NCBI GenBank assembly: GCA_963667375.1
Contig: OY763323.1
Span: forward strand, 2,604,001-2,668,000
DNA: 64,000 nt
Source of the DNA: G963556115 sp963667375
GTDB taxonomy: Bacteria > Planctomycetota > SZUA-567
Direction of reading: 5' to 3'
Shown one piece after another: positions 1 through 9,238 of this stretch (the stretch's first letter is position 1; every line of letters begins with the position of its first letter). The position numbers and the translations under genes are program-made. The notes below the pieces were generated by a model. The model had not been told where the DNA came from. It worked only from the letters and a program-made list of their open reading frames with translations, and searched no databases.

Positions 1-1150
1 TGGAAATGTTTGCTGATGAAGCAATAGAATTAATCGCAGGGAAAGTGGATACCAGATAGTTCAGCCAGAACGATTCCGAGTTTGAAAGCAGCTGGTTTAT
101 ATCAAGTGTTGAGATAAAGAGTTTGAGCGGGTTCCAGTTTCCTTCAGGAGTTTTGCTGGAATTTAGTGTTAGGATATTCTGTTTATGATTGCTTATCTCT
201 ATCGAGATAGTTTCAAGGCTGTGAAGCAGGTTATGGTTCATTTTAGCTTTAATATCCATATAGCGCGGAAGATTATTGATACGCTGATTTTCAAGCTGTC
301 CGGCGAGAATTATCTCTGAGTCCTGTAGAAGTATATTGCCAGAGAAGCTCAAGCCATTAGGAAGTGGCGGCATCTCCGGGTGAATAATATTGAGTATATA
401 GCAGGGAAGATTTTCAACATCGATATGGCATTTTTTTATGTCCTTATTATGTAGATCAACGCTTAGATCGGTTACATTGATCGAGGTGTTAGTTGTACGG
501 ATAATTCCGTCATCATTTCTGGTGAATTTTGCTTTCGGTGCCAGTGTTTTAAAGGTTAAAATATTATCTTTGACTATGAGATCCCCAGATAGCGGAATTT
601 CGGCGGAATAGGGTGGGGTGTCAATGAATACTTTATTTGACATGAGAACGTAATCAATACTTCCGATATTGATGTGCGGCAGAAAACTCAGACGTGAATA
701 ACCACTGAACCTAGTTTCAAGTCCTGAAAAATTATAGGTGTCTTCACTGTTTTTCTGAATGTTTAATATACCGTCTCGCAGCTGTATTACCGGGTTGGCT
801 TTGACCCCACCGAATAAAGACAATAAGCCGGAGCTCGCTCGTACGGTGTCGACAGATAATAGGGGCAGAATGAACTCAGGATCCGGGCTGGCAATTTCAA
901 GTTCATGAATGTATAAATCACTGCGCCAATCACTGCGCAGAGCAGTATCGGTGTGATCAATATTAACATATGTGCTGTAATTCAGCGATTCTTCAAACCA
1001 TTTCTTGATATCCTGTTCAACCGCATTCTGATCCATAAGTTCCGAAACAATACCGATAAACAGAAAGTAAAGAAGCACGAGGACAATTATTAAACAGGAT
1101 CGCCTCATAATTTTTGATTGTTTGAATCGTCCAATTATTTTTTTTAGCAT
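1..1150 (-). CDS. AsmA-like envelope protein, 3' end outside window
   Basis: An open frame without stops runs from an ATG at 1150 to the left edge (383 codons seen). Residues about 16-36 form one hydrophobic anchor (SCLIIVLVLLYFLFIGIV) behind a basic N-terminus, and the rest is beta-rich, with many alternating hydrophobic residues and short repeats of the kind found in AsmA/DUF748-type proteins. The organisation, an inner-membrane anchor then a long periplasmic beta-domain, resembles the 1336-residue protein at 46342-50352. Proteins of this family bridge inner and outer membranes and are linked to phospholipid transport. No catalytic motif is visible. It is divergent from serC across an AT-rich 288-base spacer. 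Coding is certain; family assignment is by architecture only and is moderate. Confidence 0.65.
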   Translation of the reverse strand, partial: MLKKIIGRFKQSKIMRRSCLIIVLVLLYFLFIGIVSELMDQNAVEQDIKKWFEESLNYSTYVNIDHTDTALRSDWRSDLYIHELEIASPDPEFILPLLSVDTVRASSGLLSLFGGVKANPVIQLRDGILNIQKNSEDTYNFSGLETRFSGYSRLSFLPHINIGSIDYVLMSNKVFIDTPPYSAEIPLSGDLIVKDNILTFKTLAPKAKFTRNDDGIIRTTNTSINVTDLSVDLHNKDIKKCHIDVENLPCYILNIIHPEMPPLPNGLSFSGNILLQDSEIILAGQLENQRINNLPRYMDIKAKMNHNLLHSLETISIEISNHKQNILTLNSSKTPEGNWNPLKLFISTLDINQLLSNSESFWLNYLVSTFPAINSIASSANIS

Positions 1151-1438
1151 ATTTAGTGTATTATACAGAATTTTTACAAAGGTAAACCCTAGAATTTCAA
1201 AAAATGGCGGTTATAATACTTTTTTTATGCGCTTATTTTAAATACTTGGCAGCTAACAGGAAATGGATAAAAATATAACGATAATTATTTGCTTAAACAA
1301 ATATTTATGCGTTATATTAGATTTTACCAAACTTTTTTCTTGACCAGAGGCAGCATCCAGAGCATAATATGCGCAATAGATAAAAAAATACTTAAACCGT
1401 GCAGGTTTATTTTATTACATTTTTTGCGAAAGGGAATT

Positions 1439-2518
1439 ATGGAAAGAGTATTTAATTTTGGTGCCGGTCCAGCCGCACTGCCACTACCTGTACTTGAAAA
1501 AGCACAAGAGGAACTGCTTAACTTTAATGGTTCTGGAATGTCCATAATGGAAATGTCCCATCGAAGCGCGTCGTATCAGGCGGTAATTGATGCTGCAAAT
1601 GCTGGAATTCGCAAAATTATGGGTATCAGTGATGAGTATGAAGTACTGTTTCTTCAGGGTGGAGCCAGCATGCAGTTTGCTATGATTCCACTCAATTTGC
1701 TGAGTGAGGGTATGACTGCTAATTATGTGAATACCGGAAGCTGGGCTAAAAAGGCACTTACCGAAGGTAAAATCGTCGGCAGTACCAAAGTTATCTGGGA
1801 TGGTGCTGAAAGTAACTACATGACAGTGCCTGCTGCTAAGGACATTGTTGAAACCGCTGATGCTGCATATGTTCACATAACTTCAAATGAGACGATTGGT
1901 GGAATTCAGTTTAAAGAATTTCCTAAAACCAAGGCTCCTCTAATTGCTGACATGTCAAGTGATATAATGAGTCGTGAGATCAATGTTGCTGATTTTGGCC
2001 TGATTTATTGTGGTGCTCAGAAGAATATCGGTCCATCAGGTCTGGGTATGGTTATTATTCGTAAAGATCTTCTTGAAAGAACTCCTGAGAATATAAACAA
2101 CTTCTTCAAGTATACTATTCATGCTAAAAATGGTAGTATGTTTAATACTCCTAATACCTGGGGTATCTATATTGTCAAACTGGTTTGTGACTGGGTTGAG
2201 AGTGTGGGTGGAATTGCCGGGCTCGAAAAGCTGAATGCCGAAAAAGCCGGTATACTTTACGATGCACTGGATGCTTCTGATTTCTGGAAGCCATGTGCTG
2301 ATAAGACTTCCCGTTCATTTATGAATGTTACCTGGAGAATTGCTGATAATGATCTGGAAGCTAAGTTTGTTTCTGAAGCTACAGCTGCGGGCTTGGTCGG
2401 ACTCAAGGGACATCGTTCTGTGGGCGGTCTGCGTGCCAGCATTTATAATGCAACAAACAAGGCTGGGGTTGAGGCTCTTACTCAGTTTATGGCCGATTTT
2501 GAAAAGAAGAATGGCTAA
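1439..2518 (+). CDS. serC: Phosphoserine aminotransferase
   Basis: Converts 3-phosphohydroxypyruvate to phosphoserine with glutamate as amino donor, the second step of serine synthesis, and serves pyridoxal phosphate synthesis in some bacteria. The 359-residue product begins MERVFNFGAGPAALP, the usual SerC N-terminus. It has the HITSNETIGG segment (about 146-155) and the PLP-binding lysine in YCGAQKNIGPSG (K195). The open frame extends 50 codons further upstream, but that stretch is not SerC-like; the ATG at 1439 has a weak AAGGGA ribosome site in front. It is a single gene with its own terminator. Length matches the family. Confidence 0.96.
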   Translation: MERVFNFGAGPAALPLPVLEKAQEELLNFNGSGMSIMEMSHRSASYQAVIDAANAGIRKIMGISDEYEVLFLQGGASMQFAMIPLNLLSEGMTANYVNTGSWAKKALTEGKIVGSTKVIWDGAESNYMTVPAAKDIVETADAAYVHITSNETIGGIQFKEFPKTKAPLIADMSSDIMSREINVADFGLIYCGAQKNIGPSGLGMVIIRKDLLERTPENINNFFKYTIHAKNGSMFNTPNTWGIYIVKLVCDWVESVGGIAGLEKLNAEKAGILYDALDASDFWKPCADKTSRSFMNVTWRIADNDLEAKFVSEATAAGLVGLKGHRSVGGLRASIYNATNKAGVEALTQFMADFEKKNG

Positions 2519-2549
2519 CAGCCAATTATTCTGTTAATCAGTTATTATG

Positions 2550-2587
2550 GAGTTCCTGATCTTTAGGGTTAGGAACTCTTTTGTTTT
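2550..2587 (+). terminator. Intrinsic terminator after serC
   Basis: GAGTTCCT (2550-2557) pairs perfectly with AGGAACTC (2571-2578) and is followed by TTTTGTTTTG. It lies 31 bases after the serC stop. Confidence 0.75.
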
Positions 2588-2611
2588 GTTGCTCAACCAT
2601 AATAAGTATAA

Positions 2612-2640
2612 ACAGGTGTGGAGTGAACTCCACACCTGCT
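2612..2640 (-). terminator. Hairpin after flagellin gene
   Basis: CAGGTGTGGAG and CTCCACACCTG form a perfect 11-bp stem with a 4-base loop, 25 bases after the flagellin stop when read on the minus strand. The following T-rich tract is interrupted (TTTATACTTATT), so it may be a moderate terminator or a 3' stabilising hairpin. Confidence 0.6.
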
Positions 2641-2664
2641 GAACGTAGTCTACTCTTCTCTTGA

Positions 2665-5211
2665 TTATTGGAGTAGCGATAGAGCTCCCTGATTGAGCTG
2701 ATTTGCCTGAGCCAGCATTGAAGTACCGGCCTGAACCATAATCTGATTCTTGGAGAAATCAGTAGATTCTGCTGCCATATCAGCATCACGAATATAACTC
2801 TCGGTCTTGGTAATATTTTCTACCGCGACACTCAGACTGTTGGCGTTGGTTTCGAGCATGTTGGACTGGAATGCACCGATATTTGCCCGGAGTTCTGATA
2901 CATCTTCGATCGCCTGATCGATAATTTCCAGAGCTTTTACCGGATCTTTTGACAGACTTGCCCAGCCGCCTGAGAGCATGTCATTGATTGACAGGGTCTT
3001 CTCAGACTTTATGTCGGTTTCGAATGAATCATTGAAACTTACTCTGCCCAGTTCAGTAGCGGTCATATTCTTGATGGAGAGGACGGTTCTTTCCTGATCA
3101 CCGGCACCTTCACCAAGCTGGAACTGCATGCCGCCTTCCCAATCACCAAGTGTTTCTGTAGTGCTGTGAAGAGCATGAACCGCGTAGTTCTGTTCGTCAT
3201 CATACATCTCTGCGGCTCTTGATGCCCACGCACCTTCATTATAACCTACTGCGGCAATAGTAGTCGCACCTAGTGTTCCCTGGTTGAAGACAATTTTTGC
3301 AGTTGTATCGAGGTTGGTAATAGTGCCTTCAGTTCCGTTAAGCTTCAATTCCTGACCATTCAATGAGACTGTGGCGTCACGTCCATATTCGGTCCAGTCT
3401 TCGCCGTCTATACCGGCATCAATCAGTACCGCTCCGTCTGTTTCACTATAGCGACTGAAGATTGCACCTTCATGCTGATCTACCTTGACAAACTTGTTTG
3501 AACCGTAATCGTCTGCGGAGATACGCAGTGCCAGATCCTCTGAGGTTATGATGGTCTCGAATGACAGATCCTGAGTGGCGGTACCCATATTGAAATTAAA
3601 GGTTCCGTAAAGTCCTGAGGTGGTACCATTAGATCCTGCATCTGAGGCGTATACACGGATTGAGTTACCATTGGTGCTGTCAGTAGTCAGATCCACCTTG
3701 TCAGAGATTGCAACCAGGTCTTCATCACGCATTCTTGAGTCACGGTAGATAAAGATCTGAGACAGGGTGCCTTCACCGCCATCATTACCATCCTTGAGGT
3801 CTGCCTTAACATAGAGCTTGCCGGTTTCATCGGTATTTTCACCGAGCTTGATACCGCTGAGGTATGAACCGGACTCAATGAAATGACTGTTGGTAGTTGA
3901 ACCGGCTGTAGATGATGCAAGTGCCAGATCTTCGAAACTGATGGTTTCTGTTCCGACGGTTCCTGCTTCCTGGAAGACACCTAACTGCAGAGTAGAGGTC
4001 ATTCCGGCTGACAGGCCTGAAGAGAAGGTGAGATCAATACCCTTGAAATCTGAATTGTTGACAGCCATTACCTGGGTATTGCCGGAAGAATCAACATCAC
4101 CTTCGGCGACCTTCATGGTCATTGCTGAGTCTTTATAGATCTCGAATGTATCATCATCAATCATCTTGAGGTAGGCGCGGCCGTAGCCATCAATGTTCTT
4201 ACCGATCTCCATGTTACTGAAGTTTGAGTCGGTAGATACATTTGAGATACCGGCAGTGGTTATTTCACCAAGTTCGGTTCTATTGAAGACATCGGTCTCG
4301 CCTGAGCTGTGAGCTGCGGTGCCGATATCCTGAGTACCACCAGCTGTAACAGATGTAACTGTCGCATCAGAGTCATAAATAAGGGTGGCTTCAACACCTG
4401 TTGAGTCCTTGACGGAATTGATAGATGTTACCATTTCACCGAGGTGAGTGCCTTTGGCGAAGCTGAGGTAGCGGCTTCCCTGATTACCACTGAGGGTAAA
4501 GGCCTGGTCATCTGTAAGTGTATAATTTTTGGTTGAGTCGGCGTTTCCGGTAACGATCTGGGTGGCGGCTGACTGATTCTTCGAAATCTCGAAATATGCT
4601 TTTTGTGCTTCATTACCATTTTCAACATCATTACCGCTGGCGTTTACTCCGACACCGGAGAAGTTGATATTCATTTTGAAGTCATCACGCTTAAATATCT
4701 GACGGATGTCTGACAGACTTTCGTTGATAAGCTTCATATCCATACTATCGGTAACCATGACTGAACTGTCATACTGCAGCTCTTTATTGCCGTTTAGCAG
4801 GAACTGATCAGAGAACTTTGTTGTACGTGCAATACGGTCAAGTGTCTGAATTGATGAGTCCACTTCAGCCTGGTCTGCAGCTACCTGTTCAGGTGAAGTC
4901 ACGCCGTTGTTGGCAGAGTGTACAGCGAGCTGACGCATTTTCTTGAGAATGTTGTTCATTTCATTCAGAGCGCCTTCAGCAATACCAAGAACGTTGTTCG
5001 CTTCCTGAGTATTCTGAATAGCTCTTTCCAGACCGACATTCTGAGCTCTTAACTGTTCTGAAATTACAAGACCTGATGGATCATCTTTACCGCTATTGAT
5101 TTTATACCCTGTAGAGAGGCGGGTTAAAGAATTGCTCATTTTCGCATTGTTTGCGTTGAGGGCGTTTTGAGTGGCTAATGCATTAAGATTGTTTGCAACG
5201 ATCATAGGCAT
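2665..5211 (-). CDS. Flagellin with very long central region
   Basis: Structural subunit of the flagellar filament, 848 residues against about 270-500 for most flagellins. The conserved N-terminal D0/D1 part (about 1-145) starts MPMIVANNLNALATQNAL and contains GALNEMNNILKKMRQLAV. The C-terminal D1/D0 part (last 85 residues) contains ENITKTESYIRDADMAAEST and ends GALSLLQ. Between them are about 600 residues of variable, acidic, Thr/Ser/Gly-rich sequence. It includes a Flagellin_IN-like stretch near residues 235-280 (SFAKGTHLGEMVTSINSV) and two related segments (see findings). There are no cysteines in the parts inspected, as usual for secreted flagellins. The start is set by AAGGAGG seven bases before the ATG at 5211; an in-frame ATG nine codons upstream includes that ribosome site. 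No other flagellar structural gene is in the window. Confidence 0.95.
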   Translation of the reverse strand: MPMIVANNLNALATQNALNANNAKMSNSLTRLSTGYKINSGKDDPSGLVISEQLRAQNVGLERAIQNTQEANNVLGIAEGALNEMNNILKKMRQLAVHSANNGVTSPEQVAADQAEVDSSIQTLDRIARTTKFSDQFLLNGNKELQYDSSVMVTDSMDMKLINESLSDIRQIFKRDDFKMNINFSGVGVNASGNDVENGNEAQKAYFEISKNQSAATQIVTGNADSTKNYTLTDDQAFTLSGNQGSRYLSFAKGTHLGEMVTSINSVKDSTGVEATLIYDSDATVTSVTAGGTQDIGTAAHSSGETDVFNRTELGEITTAGISNVSTDSNFSNMEIGKNIDGYGRAYLKMIDDDTFEIYKDSAMTMKVAEGDVDSSGNTQVMAVNNSDFKGIDLTFSSGLSAGMTSTLQLGVFQEAGTVGTETISFEDLALASSTAGSTTNSHFIESGSYLSGIKLGENTDETGKLYVKADLKDGNDGGEGTLSQIFIYRDSRMRDEDLVAISDKVDLTTDSTNGNSIRVYASDAGSNGTTSGLYGTFNFNMGTATQDLSFETIITSEDLALRISADDYGSNKFVKVDQHEGAIFSRYSETDGAVLIDAGIDGEDWTEYGRDATVSLNGQELKLNGTEGTITNLDTTAKIVFNQGTLGATTIAAVGYNEGAWASRAAEMYDDEQNYAVHALHSTTETLGDWEGGMQFQLGEGAGDQERTVLSIKNMTATELGRVSFNDSFETDIKSEKTLSINDMLSGGWASLSKDPVKALEIIDQAIEDVSELRANIGAFQSNMLETNANSLSVAVENITKTESYIRDADMAAESTDFSKNQIMVQAGTSMLAQANQLNQGALSLLQ

Positions 5212-5533
5212 GGGGATTTCCTCCTTGAAATCAATCATACAAAATAAAATGTAAATTTGTAGCGTCCGTGCTACGTGAGTTCATTCTTTTATCCGGCTGA
5301 ACCCGCTAAAATACCGGAGCTGTAATCAGCAATCATACTTCAAAATTTTCTACGTTCTAAAATCTTTGATTCCTCTATGGCTGCTCCTTTCATTCTTCGT
5401 TATCAAGAGAACAATTATATTTAAGACAAGTAGAGTAACGGTTTGCCGGTAACAAACTTTAAGAAAAAAAAGTGAATAAAAATTAAAAATAAAATGTGCA
5501 ATTAAATGGCGGGTTTGTACGTATAGTGCAAAA
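5212..5533. other. Flagellin leader and upstream region
   Basis: This AT-rich stretch lies between the enolase terminator and the flagellin gene. It should carry the flagellin promoter. GTAGC-N6-GCTAC at 5259-5274 is a short inverted repeat in the leader. No convincing sigma-28 or sigma-54 element was found. The small open frame here has no ribosome site and was left out. Confidence 0.4.
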
Positions 5534-5570
5534 AATGACAGGCGCAGCACTAATTGCTGCGCCTGTCATT
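5528..5570 (-). terminator. Intrinsic terminator after enolase
   Basis: AATGACAGGCGCAGCA (5534-5549) pairs perfectly with 5555-5570 around a five-base loop. On the minus strand the 16-bp stem is followed by a run of T. It begins 25 bases past the enolase stop. Confidence 0.9.
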
Positions 5571-5595
5571 GGCTATAAAACAGATCGTGTCAAAG

Positions 5596-6876
5596 TTAAA
5601 TAGAATAGAACGTATCTCTTCCTGCGTAATAGGCGTTGTCACCTAATTCTTCTTCAATTCTCAGCAGCTGATTATACTTGGCTATTCGGTCTGTACGGCA
5701 GAGCGAACCAGTCTTTATCTGTCCGGCATTTGTAGCTACAGCAATATCAGCTATCGTTGTATCTTCTGTTTCACCGGAACGATGACTGATAACCGCGGTG
5801 TAGTTGGCTTTTTTTGCCATTTCTATTGCTTCGAGTGTTTCTGTAAGTGTTCCTATCTGGTTGACCTTGATCAGTATAGAATTTGCACATTCCTCGGATA
5901 TACCCTTTGCCAGGCGTACTGTGTTGGTTACGAAGAAATCATCTCCAACCAGCTGAATCTTGTTGCCGAGGGTGCCGGTCAATTCTTTCCAGCCATTCCA
6001 ATCATCTTCAGCCATCCCGTCTTCAATACTTATGATCGGATACTTTGCAACCAGATCTTTCCAGTAGCCGATCATTTCACTTGAAGACAGTTTGCGGTTT
6101 TCAGAGGCCAGATTATAGATCCCATCTTTATAGAATTCACTGCTGGCCGGATCCATGGCGATCAGAATGTCACTTTCCGGTTTATAACCGGCATCACTGA
6201 TGGCTTTAATAATGATCTCTATAGCTTCTTCGTTACTCTTCAGGTCTGGAGCAAATCCACCTTCGTCGCCTACAGCTGTATTAAGTCCAGAATCTTTTAG
6301 CACGCCTTTAAGCGTGTGAAATACTTCTGTAACATAACGCAGTCCCTCTTTAAAGGTCTCTGCTCCAACCGGCATTATCATGAATTCCTGAAGGTCAACA
6401 TTGTTGTCTGCATGTGAGCCGCCATTGATGATATTGCACATTGGTACAGGCAGTGTATAGGCATTGGCGCCACCGATATATTTATAGAGCGGTAATCCTG
6501 AGAAGGCGCTTGCGGCCTTGGCGGCAGCAAGTGAGACCCCCAGAATTGCATTCGCACCAAATTTAGATTTATTGGCGGTACCATCGGCATTGATCAGCAA
6601 CTTGTCAATTTCGCGCTGATCCCTGCAGTCTAGTCCATTGATTATAGGGGCTATCAGGTTATTGACGTTATCAACAGCGCTTTGTACGCCTTTACCATGG
6701 TATCGGGGTTCTGTCTGATCGCGCAGTTCAACCGCTTCATGTATACCGGTGGATGCGCCTGAAGGTACAGCTGCTCTGCCGAATGCCCCAGATTCAGTAA
6801 TTATATCTACTTCTACTGTCGGGTTACCGCGTGAATCAAGTATTTCACGGGCGTGTGTACTAATAATAACAGGCAT
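5596..6876 (-). CDS. eno: Enolase
   Basis: Glycolytic 2-phosphoglycerate dehydratase (2-phosphoglycerate to phosphoenolpyruvate), cytosolic. The 426-residue product has the normal enolase length. Its N-terminus is STHAREILDSRGNPTVEVD. It shows GGSHADNNVDLQEFMIMP, the catalytic VGDEGGFAPDL segment, metal ligands in AMDPASSEFY, SIEDGMAEDDW and VGDDFFVTN, and the C-terminal signature IKVNQIGTLTETLE followed by SHRSGETEDTTIADIAVA. AAGGAG five bases upstream selects the ATG at 6876 over an in-frame ATG five codons earlier. It is a single gene with its own terminator. Confidence 0.98.
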   Translation of the reverse strand: MPVIISTHAREILDSRGNPTVEVDIITESGAFGRAAVPSGASTGIHEAVELRDQTEPRYHGKGVQSAVDNVNNLIAPIINGLDCRDQREIDKLLINADGTANKSKFGANAILGVSLAAAKAASAFSGLPLYKYIGGANAYTLPVPMCNIINGGSHADNNVDLQEFMIMPVGAETFKEGLRYVTEVFHTLKGVLKDSGLNTAVGDEGGFAPDLKSNEEAIEIIIKAISDAGYKPESDILIAMDPASSEFYKDGIYNLASENRKLSSSEMIGYWKDLVAKYPIISIEDGMAEDDWNGWKELTGTLGNKIQLVGDDFFVTNTVRLAKGISEECANSILIKVNQIGTLTETLEAIEMAKKANYTAVISHRSGETEDTTIADIAVATNAGQIKTGSLCRTDRIAKYNQLLRIEEELGDNAYYAGRDTFYSI

Positions 6877-6924
6877 AATAACTCCTTTCATAAAAATTTA
6901 AGGATTGGTAAGGTACTACCTGTT

Positions 6925-6930
6925 ATTATA
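6925..6930 (-). promoter_or_regulatory. eno: Candidate -10 box for enolase
   Basis: On the minus strand this is TATAAT, about 50 bases before the enolase start. No good -35 box is seen at 17 bases (TGCCAA), so the promoter is tentative. Confidence 0.4.
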
Positions 6931-6978
6931 GCTTAAGCGCAAAATTTTGGCATTTGTAAATAATCAATTCAAAAAAAA

Positions 6979-8100
6979 TTATTCAACGGTTGATTGTCTT
7001 ATGATCAGTTTGCCATTAACCTGATGGGTCGTAGGAGGAGTGGCAGGATGCTTTACTCGTTCAATAAGAATATTTACCGCTGCTCTGGCTATTTCAATGC
7101 AGGGCTGACGATAGGTGGTAAGAGGGATAGACAGCAGCTGCGCATATTTTACATCATCAAAAGCGGTTACCTTCAGTTCACGTGGAATTTTTATTCCGCG
7201 TTCGAGGAATTCAGGAATTAGCTTTGCCGCAGCGGCATCATTGTAGCAGATCAGCGAGCAGAGATTCGGCTCTTTAATGATCAGATCAACCGTCTCTTTC
7301 GGAGTATGGGCTGTAGTTATCATTTTAACGGAGATATGTGAACTCTCCTCCTGGGCCGCAATGTTTACACCAATAACACGTTGTGTTATAGTATTTGCAA
7401 CATTGGGGGTGCTCAAAAACAGGATATCGTTGCAGCCAAGACTTATCAGATGTTTTGCAACTTCATAACCTGCGATAATATGATTCATGCAGACAAGATC
7501 GTGCGAACTGCTTTGAGGAAAAGTTGTAAAATCTCTATCGAGCAGTACCATGGGGATATTTGCATTATTAAACTGCTCGCAAATTGAACGGTTAATGTCG
7601 TGAGCCTGTTCGGAGAATTCCAATGGTGAAAAAAATACACCATCTACCTTTTGATCAATGTATTTTTTAGCAATTTGTAACGCATATTCCTGTCCTTGAC
7701 CTTCAATAAAGTTGTTGCCGCCCCACATGAGTGAAAAATTGTTCTCATCTATTGCCAGAGAAAAATTTTTACTATTTGCCTGTTGAGCGATTTCACCGAA
7801 TATTGGTTCAAAAATTTCTGTATCTTTAAGGTATGGGATAATTGTGCCCAGACGGTATTCGTCAAGCTTGTCTTTATTGATTTGTTTGACAACAGCGGTT
7901 CCGTAGCCGGCTTTTCTCGTTACGTAACCTTCTTCTTTTAGAAGATTAAGTGCTTTGGCAATAGTGGGACGAGAAGTGTTAAACTGTTGTGCTATATGTG
8001 CTTCCGTAGGGAAAAGTTCACCATATGAATATCTCCCTTCGTCGATTTCCTTTTTAAAAAAATCGTAAATCTTTTGCATTTTGCCTTTACGGGGGTTCAC
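6979..8100 (-). CDS. GntR-type HTH plus LacI-type sensor regulator
   Basis: Transcriptional regulator of 373 residues. Residues 1-70 form a GntR winged helix (IYDFFKKEIDEGRYSYGELFPTE, then TSRPTIAKALNLLKEEGYV). Residues about 80-373 resemble the periplasmic-binding-protein-like effector domain of LacI/GalR repressors (IIPYL start, GVFFSPLEF, VLLDRDF, HLISLGCNDILFL, LKVTAFDD, TTYRQPCIEIARAAV). This combination is common in Lentisphaerae-type genomes and usually senses a sugar. The start is taken as GTG at 8100 with AGGA upstream; an ATG seven codons later is possible. It is divergent from the PfkB kinase gene, with a perfect inverted repeat between them, so it probably controls that kinase. 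Confidence 0.88.
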   Translation of the reverse strand: MNPRKGKMQKIYDFFKKEIDEGRYSYGELFPTEAHIAQQFNTSRPTIAKALNLLKEEGYVTRKAGYGTAVVKQINKDKLDEYRLGTIIPYLKDTEIFEPIFGEIAQQANSKNFSLAIDENNFSLMWGGNNFIEGQGQEYALQIAKKYIDQKVDGVFFSPLEFSEQAHDINRSICEQFNNANIPMVLLDRDFTTFPQSSSHDLVCMNHIIAGYEVAKHLISLGCNDILFLSTPNVANTITQRVIGVNIAAQEESSHISVKMITTAHTPKETVDLIIKEPNLCSLICYNDAAAAKLIPEFLERGIKIPRELKVTAFDDVKYAQLLSIPLTTYRQPCIEIARAAVNILIERVKHPATPPTTHQVNGKLIIRQSTVE

Positions 8101-8166
8101 ATTATTTCCTAAATAATAGGGTCAAAGAATAACTTTTCTCTTTCAGATAATAAGCATTTAATAGTT

Positions 8167-8188
8167 ATTTACATAATTAAATGTAAAT
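8167..8188. promoter_or_regulatory. Candidate operator, perfect inverted repeat
   Basis: ATTTACAT-N6-ATGTAAAT is a perfect 8+8 inverted repeat in the divergent spacer, 66 bases from the regulator start and about 70 bases before the kinase -10 box. The dyad is the kind of site a dimeric GntR/LacI-type regulator binds. The region is AT-rich, which raises the chance of coincidental dyads. Confidence 0.45.
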
Positions 8189-8235
8189 CATAAATGATAA
8201 AAATGCAAATAAAATATTGTTAAATATAAAAAAAA

Positions 8236-8265
8236 TGTTTTAAATTAAGAAAAAAATATTATAAT
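8236..8265 (+). promoter_or_regulatory. Candidate promoter for sugar kinase
   Basis: A perfect TATAAT lies at 8260-8265, with only a weak -35 (TGTTTT, 18-base spacer). The start codon is 53 bases downstream of the -10 box. Confidence 0.4.
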
Positions 8266-8318
8266 AGTTGTCATATTGTTCTTGTGTTTGTTGGTTATTA
8301 TGGTTTAGGAATTGTAAA

Positions 8319-9209
8319 ATGAAATATAAAATTGCTGGAATTGGTGAAGTACTTTGGGATATTTTCGAGACGAGTAAGAGGTTTGGCGGTGCGGTTGCAA
8401 ATGCTACTTTTCATACCAGTCAGCTTGGAGCTGAGGCGTATATTATCAGTGCCGTCGGTAATGATGATCTGGGAAAAGAGGGGCTTGAATATCTTAAAAA
8501 TCATGACCTTGATATTTCTTATTTGACCGTTGTAAATGGATTTCCTACCGGTACCGTAAATGTTACTTTGGATGAAAATAAAGTACCTACATATGAAATT
8601 GTTGCGGGTGTAGCCTGGGAAAATCTTCCCTGGAATGAGAATATGGCGGAACTGGCGAAGAGCCTTGATGCGGTCTGTTACGGCAGTTTGGCGCAGCGTG
8701 GTGAGTTGACCAGGAAGACCGTACACAAATTTCTTGATAGCGTTGGTGCTGACTGTCTGAAAGTATGTGATATAAATCTGCGTATAAATGGTTATACTGA
8801 CGAGACCATTCTGGTTTCTCTGGAAAAGGCTGATGTCCTGAAAATAAGTGATGAAGAACTGAAAATAGTTGCTGAGATTGCAGGAATTGATAATTCACAG
8901 AGTGATGATGAGATAGTTGCTGACTTTATTAAGAAGTATGGTTTTTCGGCGGTATTGTATACGCTTGGTAAGGATGGAGCCAGAATTTTTATTGACGGTA
9001 AGTCTTATGGCTTTAAACCGGATCCTATTAAGCCTGTAAGTACTGTGGGGGCAGGGGATTCATTTACTGCCCGTGCAGTTATGGGACTGCTCATGAAAGA
9101 GGATCCAGCAGTACTGATAGCAAAAGCCTGTGAAGTTGCGTCTTATGTTTGTCTTCAGGAAGGTGCTATGCCCAAGCTTCCAGAATCATTGAAAGTTAAA
9201 CTTGACTGA
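8319..9209 (+). CDS. PfkB-family sugar kinase, probably fructokinase
   Basis: ATP-dependent phosphorylation of a sugar (ribokinase/PfkB fold, cytosolic), 296 residues. The GG of the sugar-binding motif is at 23-24 (RFGGAVANATFH) and the anion-hole/catalytic motif TVGAGDSF holds GAGD at 244-247 (D247 catalytic base). The N-terminus lacks the long lid seen in ribokinases, which fits the short fructokinase-like group; the substrate cannot be fixed from sequence. The start is the ATG at 8319 with TAGGA upstream; the frame is open 17 codons further but has no ribosome site there. It is divergent from a GntR/LacI-type regulator and ends in a strong terminator. Confidence 0.88.
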   Translation: MKYKIAGIGEVLWDIFETSKRFGGAVANATFHTSQLGAEAYIISAVGNDDLGKEGLEYLKNHDLDISYLTVVNGFPTGTVNVTLDENKVPTYEIVAGVAWENLPWNENMAELAKSLDAVCYGSLAQRGELTRKTVHKFLDSVGADCLKVCDINLRINGYTDETILVSLEKADVLKISDEELKIVAEIAGIDNSQSDDEIVADFIKKYGFSAVLYTLGKDGARIFIDGKSYGFKPDPIKPVSTVGAGDSFTARAVMGLLMKEDPAVLIAKACEVASYVCLQEGAMPKLPESLKVKLD

Positions 9210-9238
9210 GAATAACGCTGTCAGTTAAAATTTTATTG

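Noticed and set aside
1289..1438. SerC N-terminal extension of 50 codons
   Set aside because: The sequence is not SerC-like and has no ribosome site; the ATG at 1439 fits the family start.
2665..5211. Proteolytic (HExxH) flagellin
   Set aside because: No HExxH motif occurs in the central region.
5240..5470. Sigma-54 or sigma-28 promoter upstream of flagellin
   Set aside because: TAGCACG-N4-CTACA resembles a sigma-54 site but lacks the invariant GG and GC; GCCGGATAA resembles a sigma-28 -10 but has no -35. Neither is convincing.
5350..5550. 66-codon frame upstream of flagellin
   Set aside because: No ribosome site, overlaps the enolase terminator and is compositionally AT-rich non-coding sequence.
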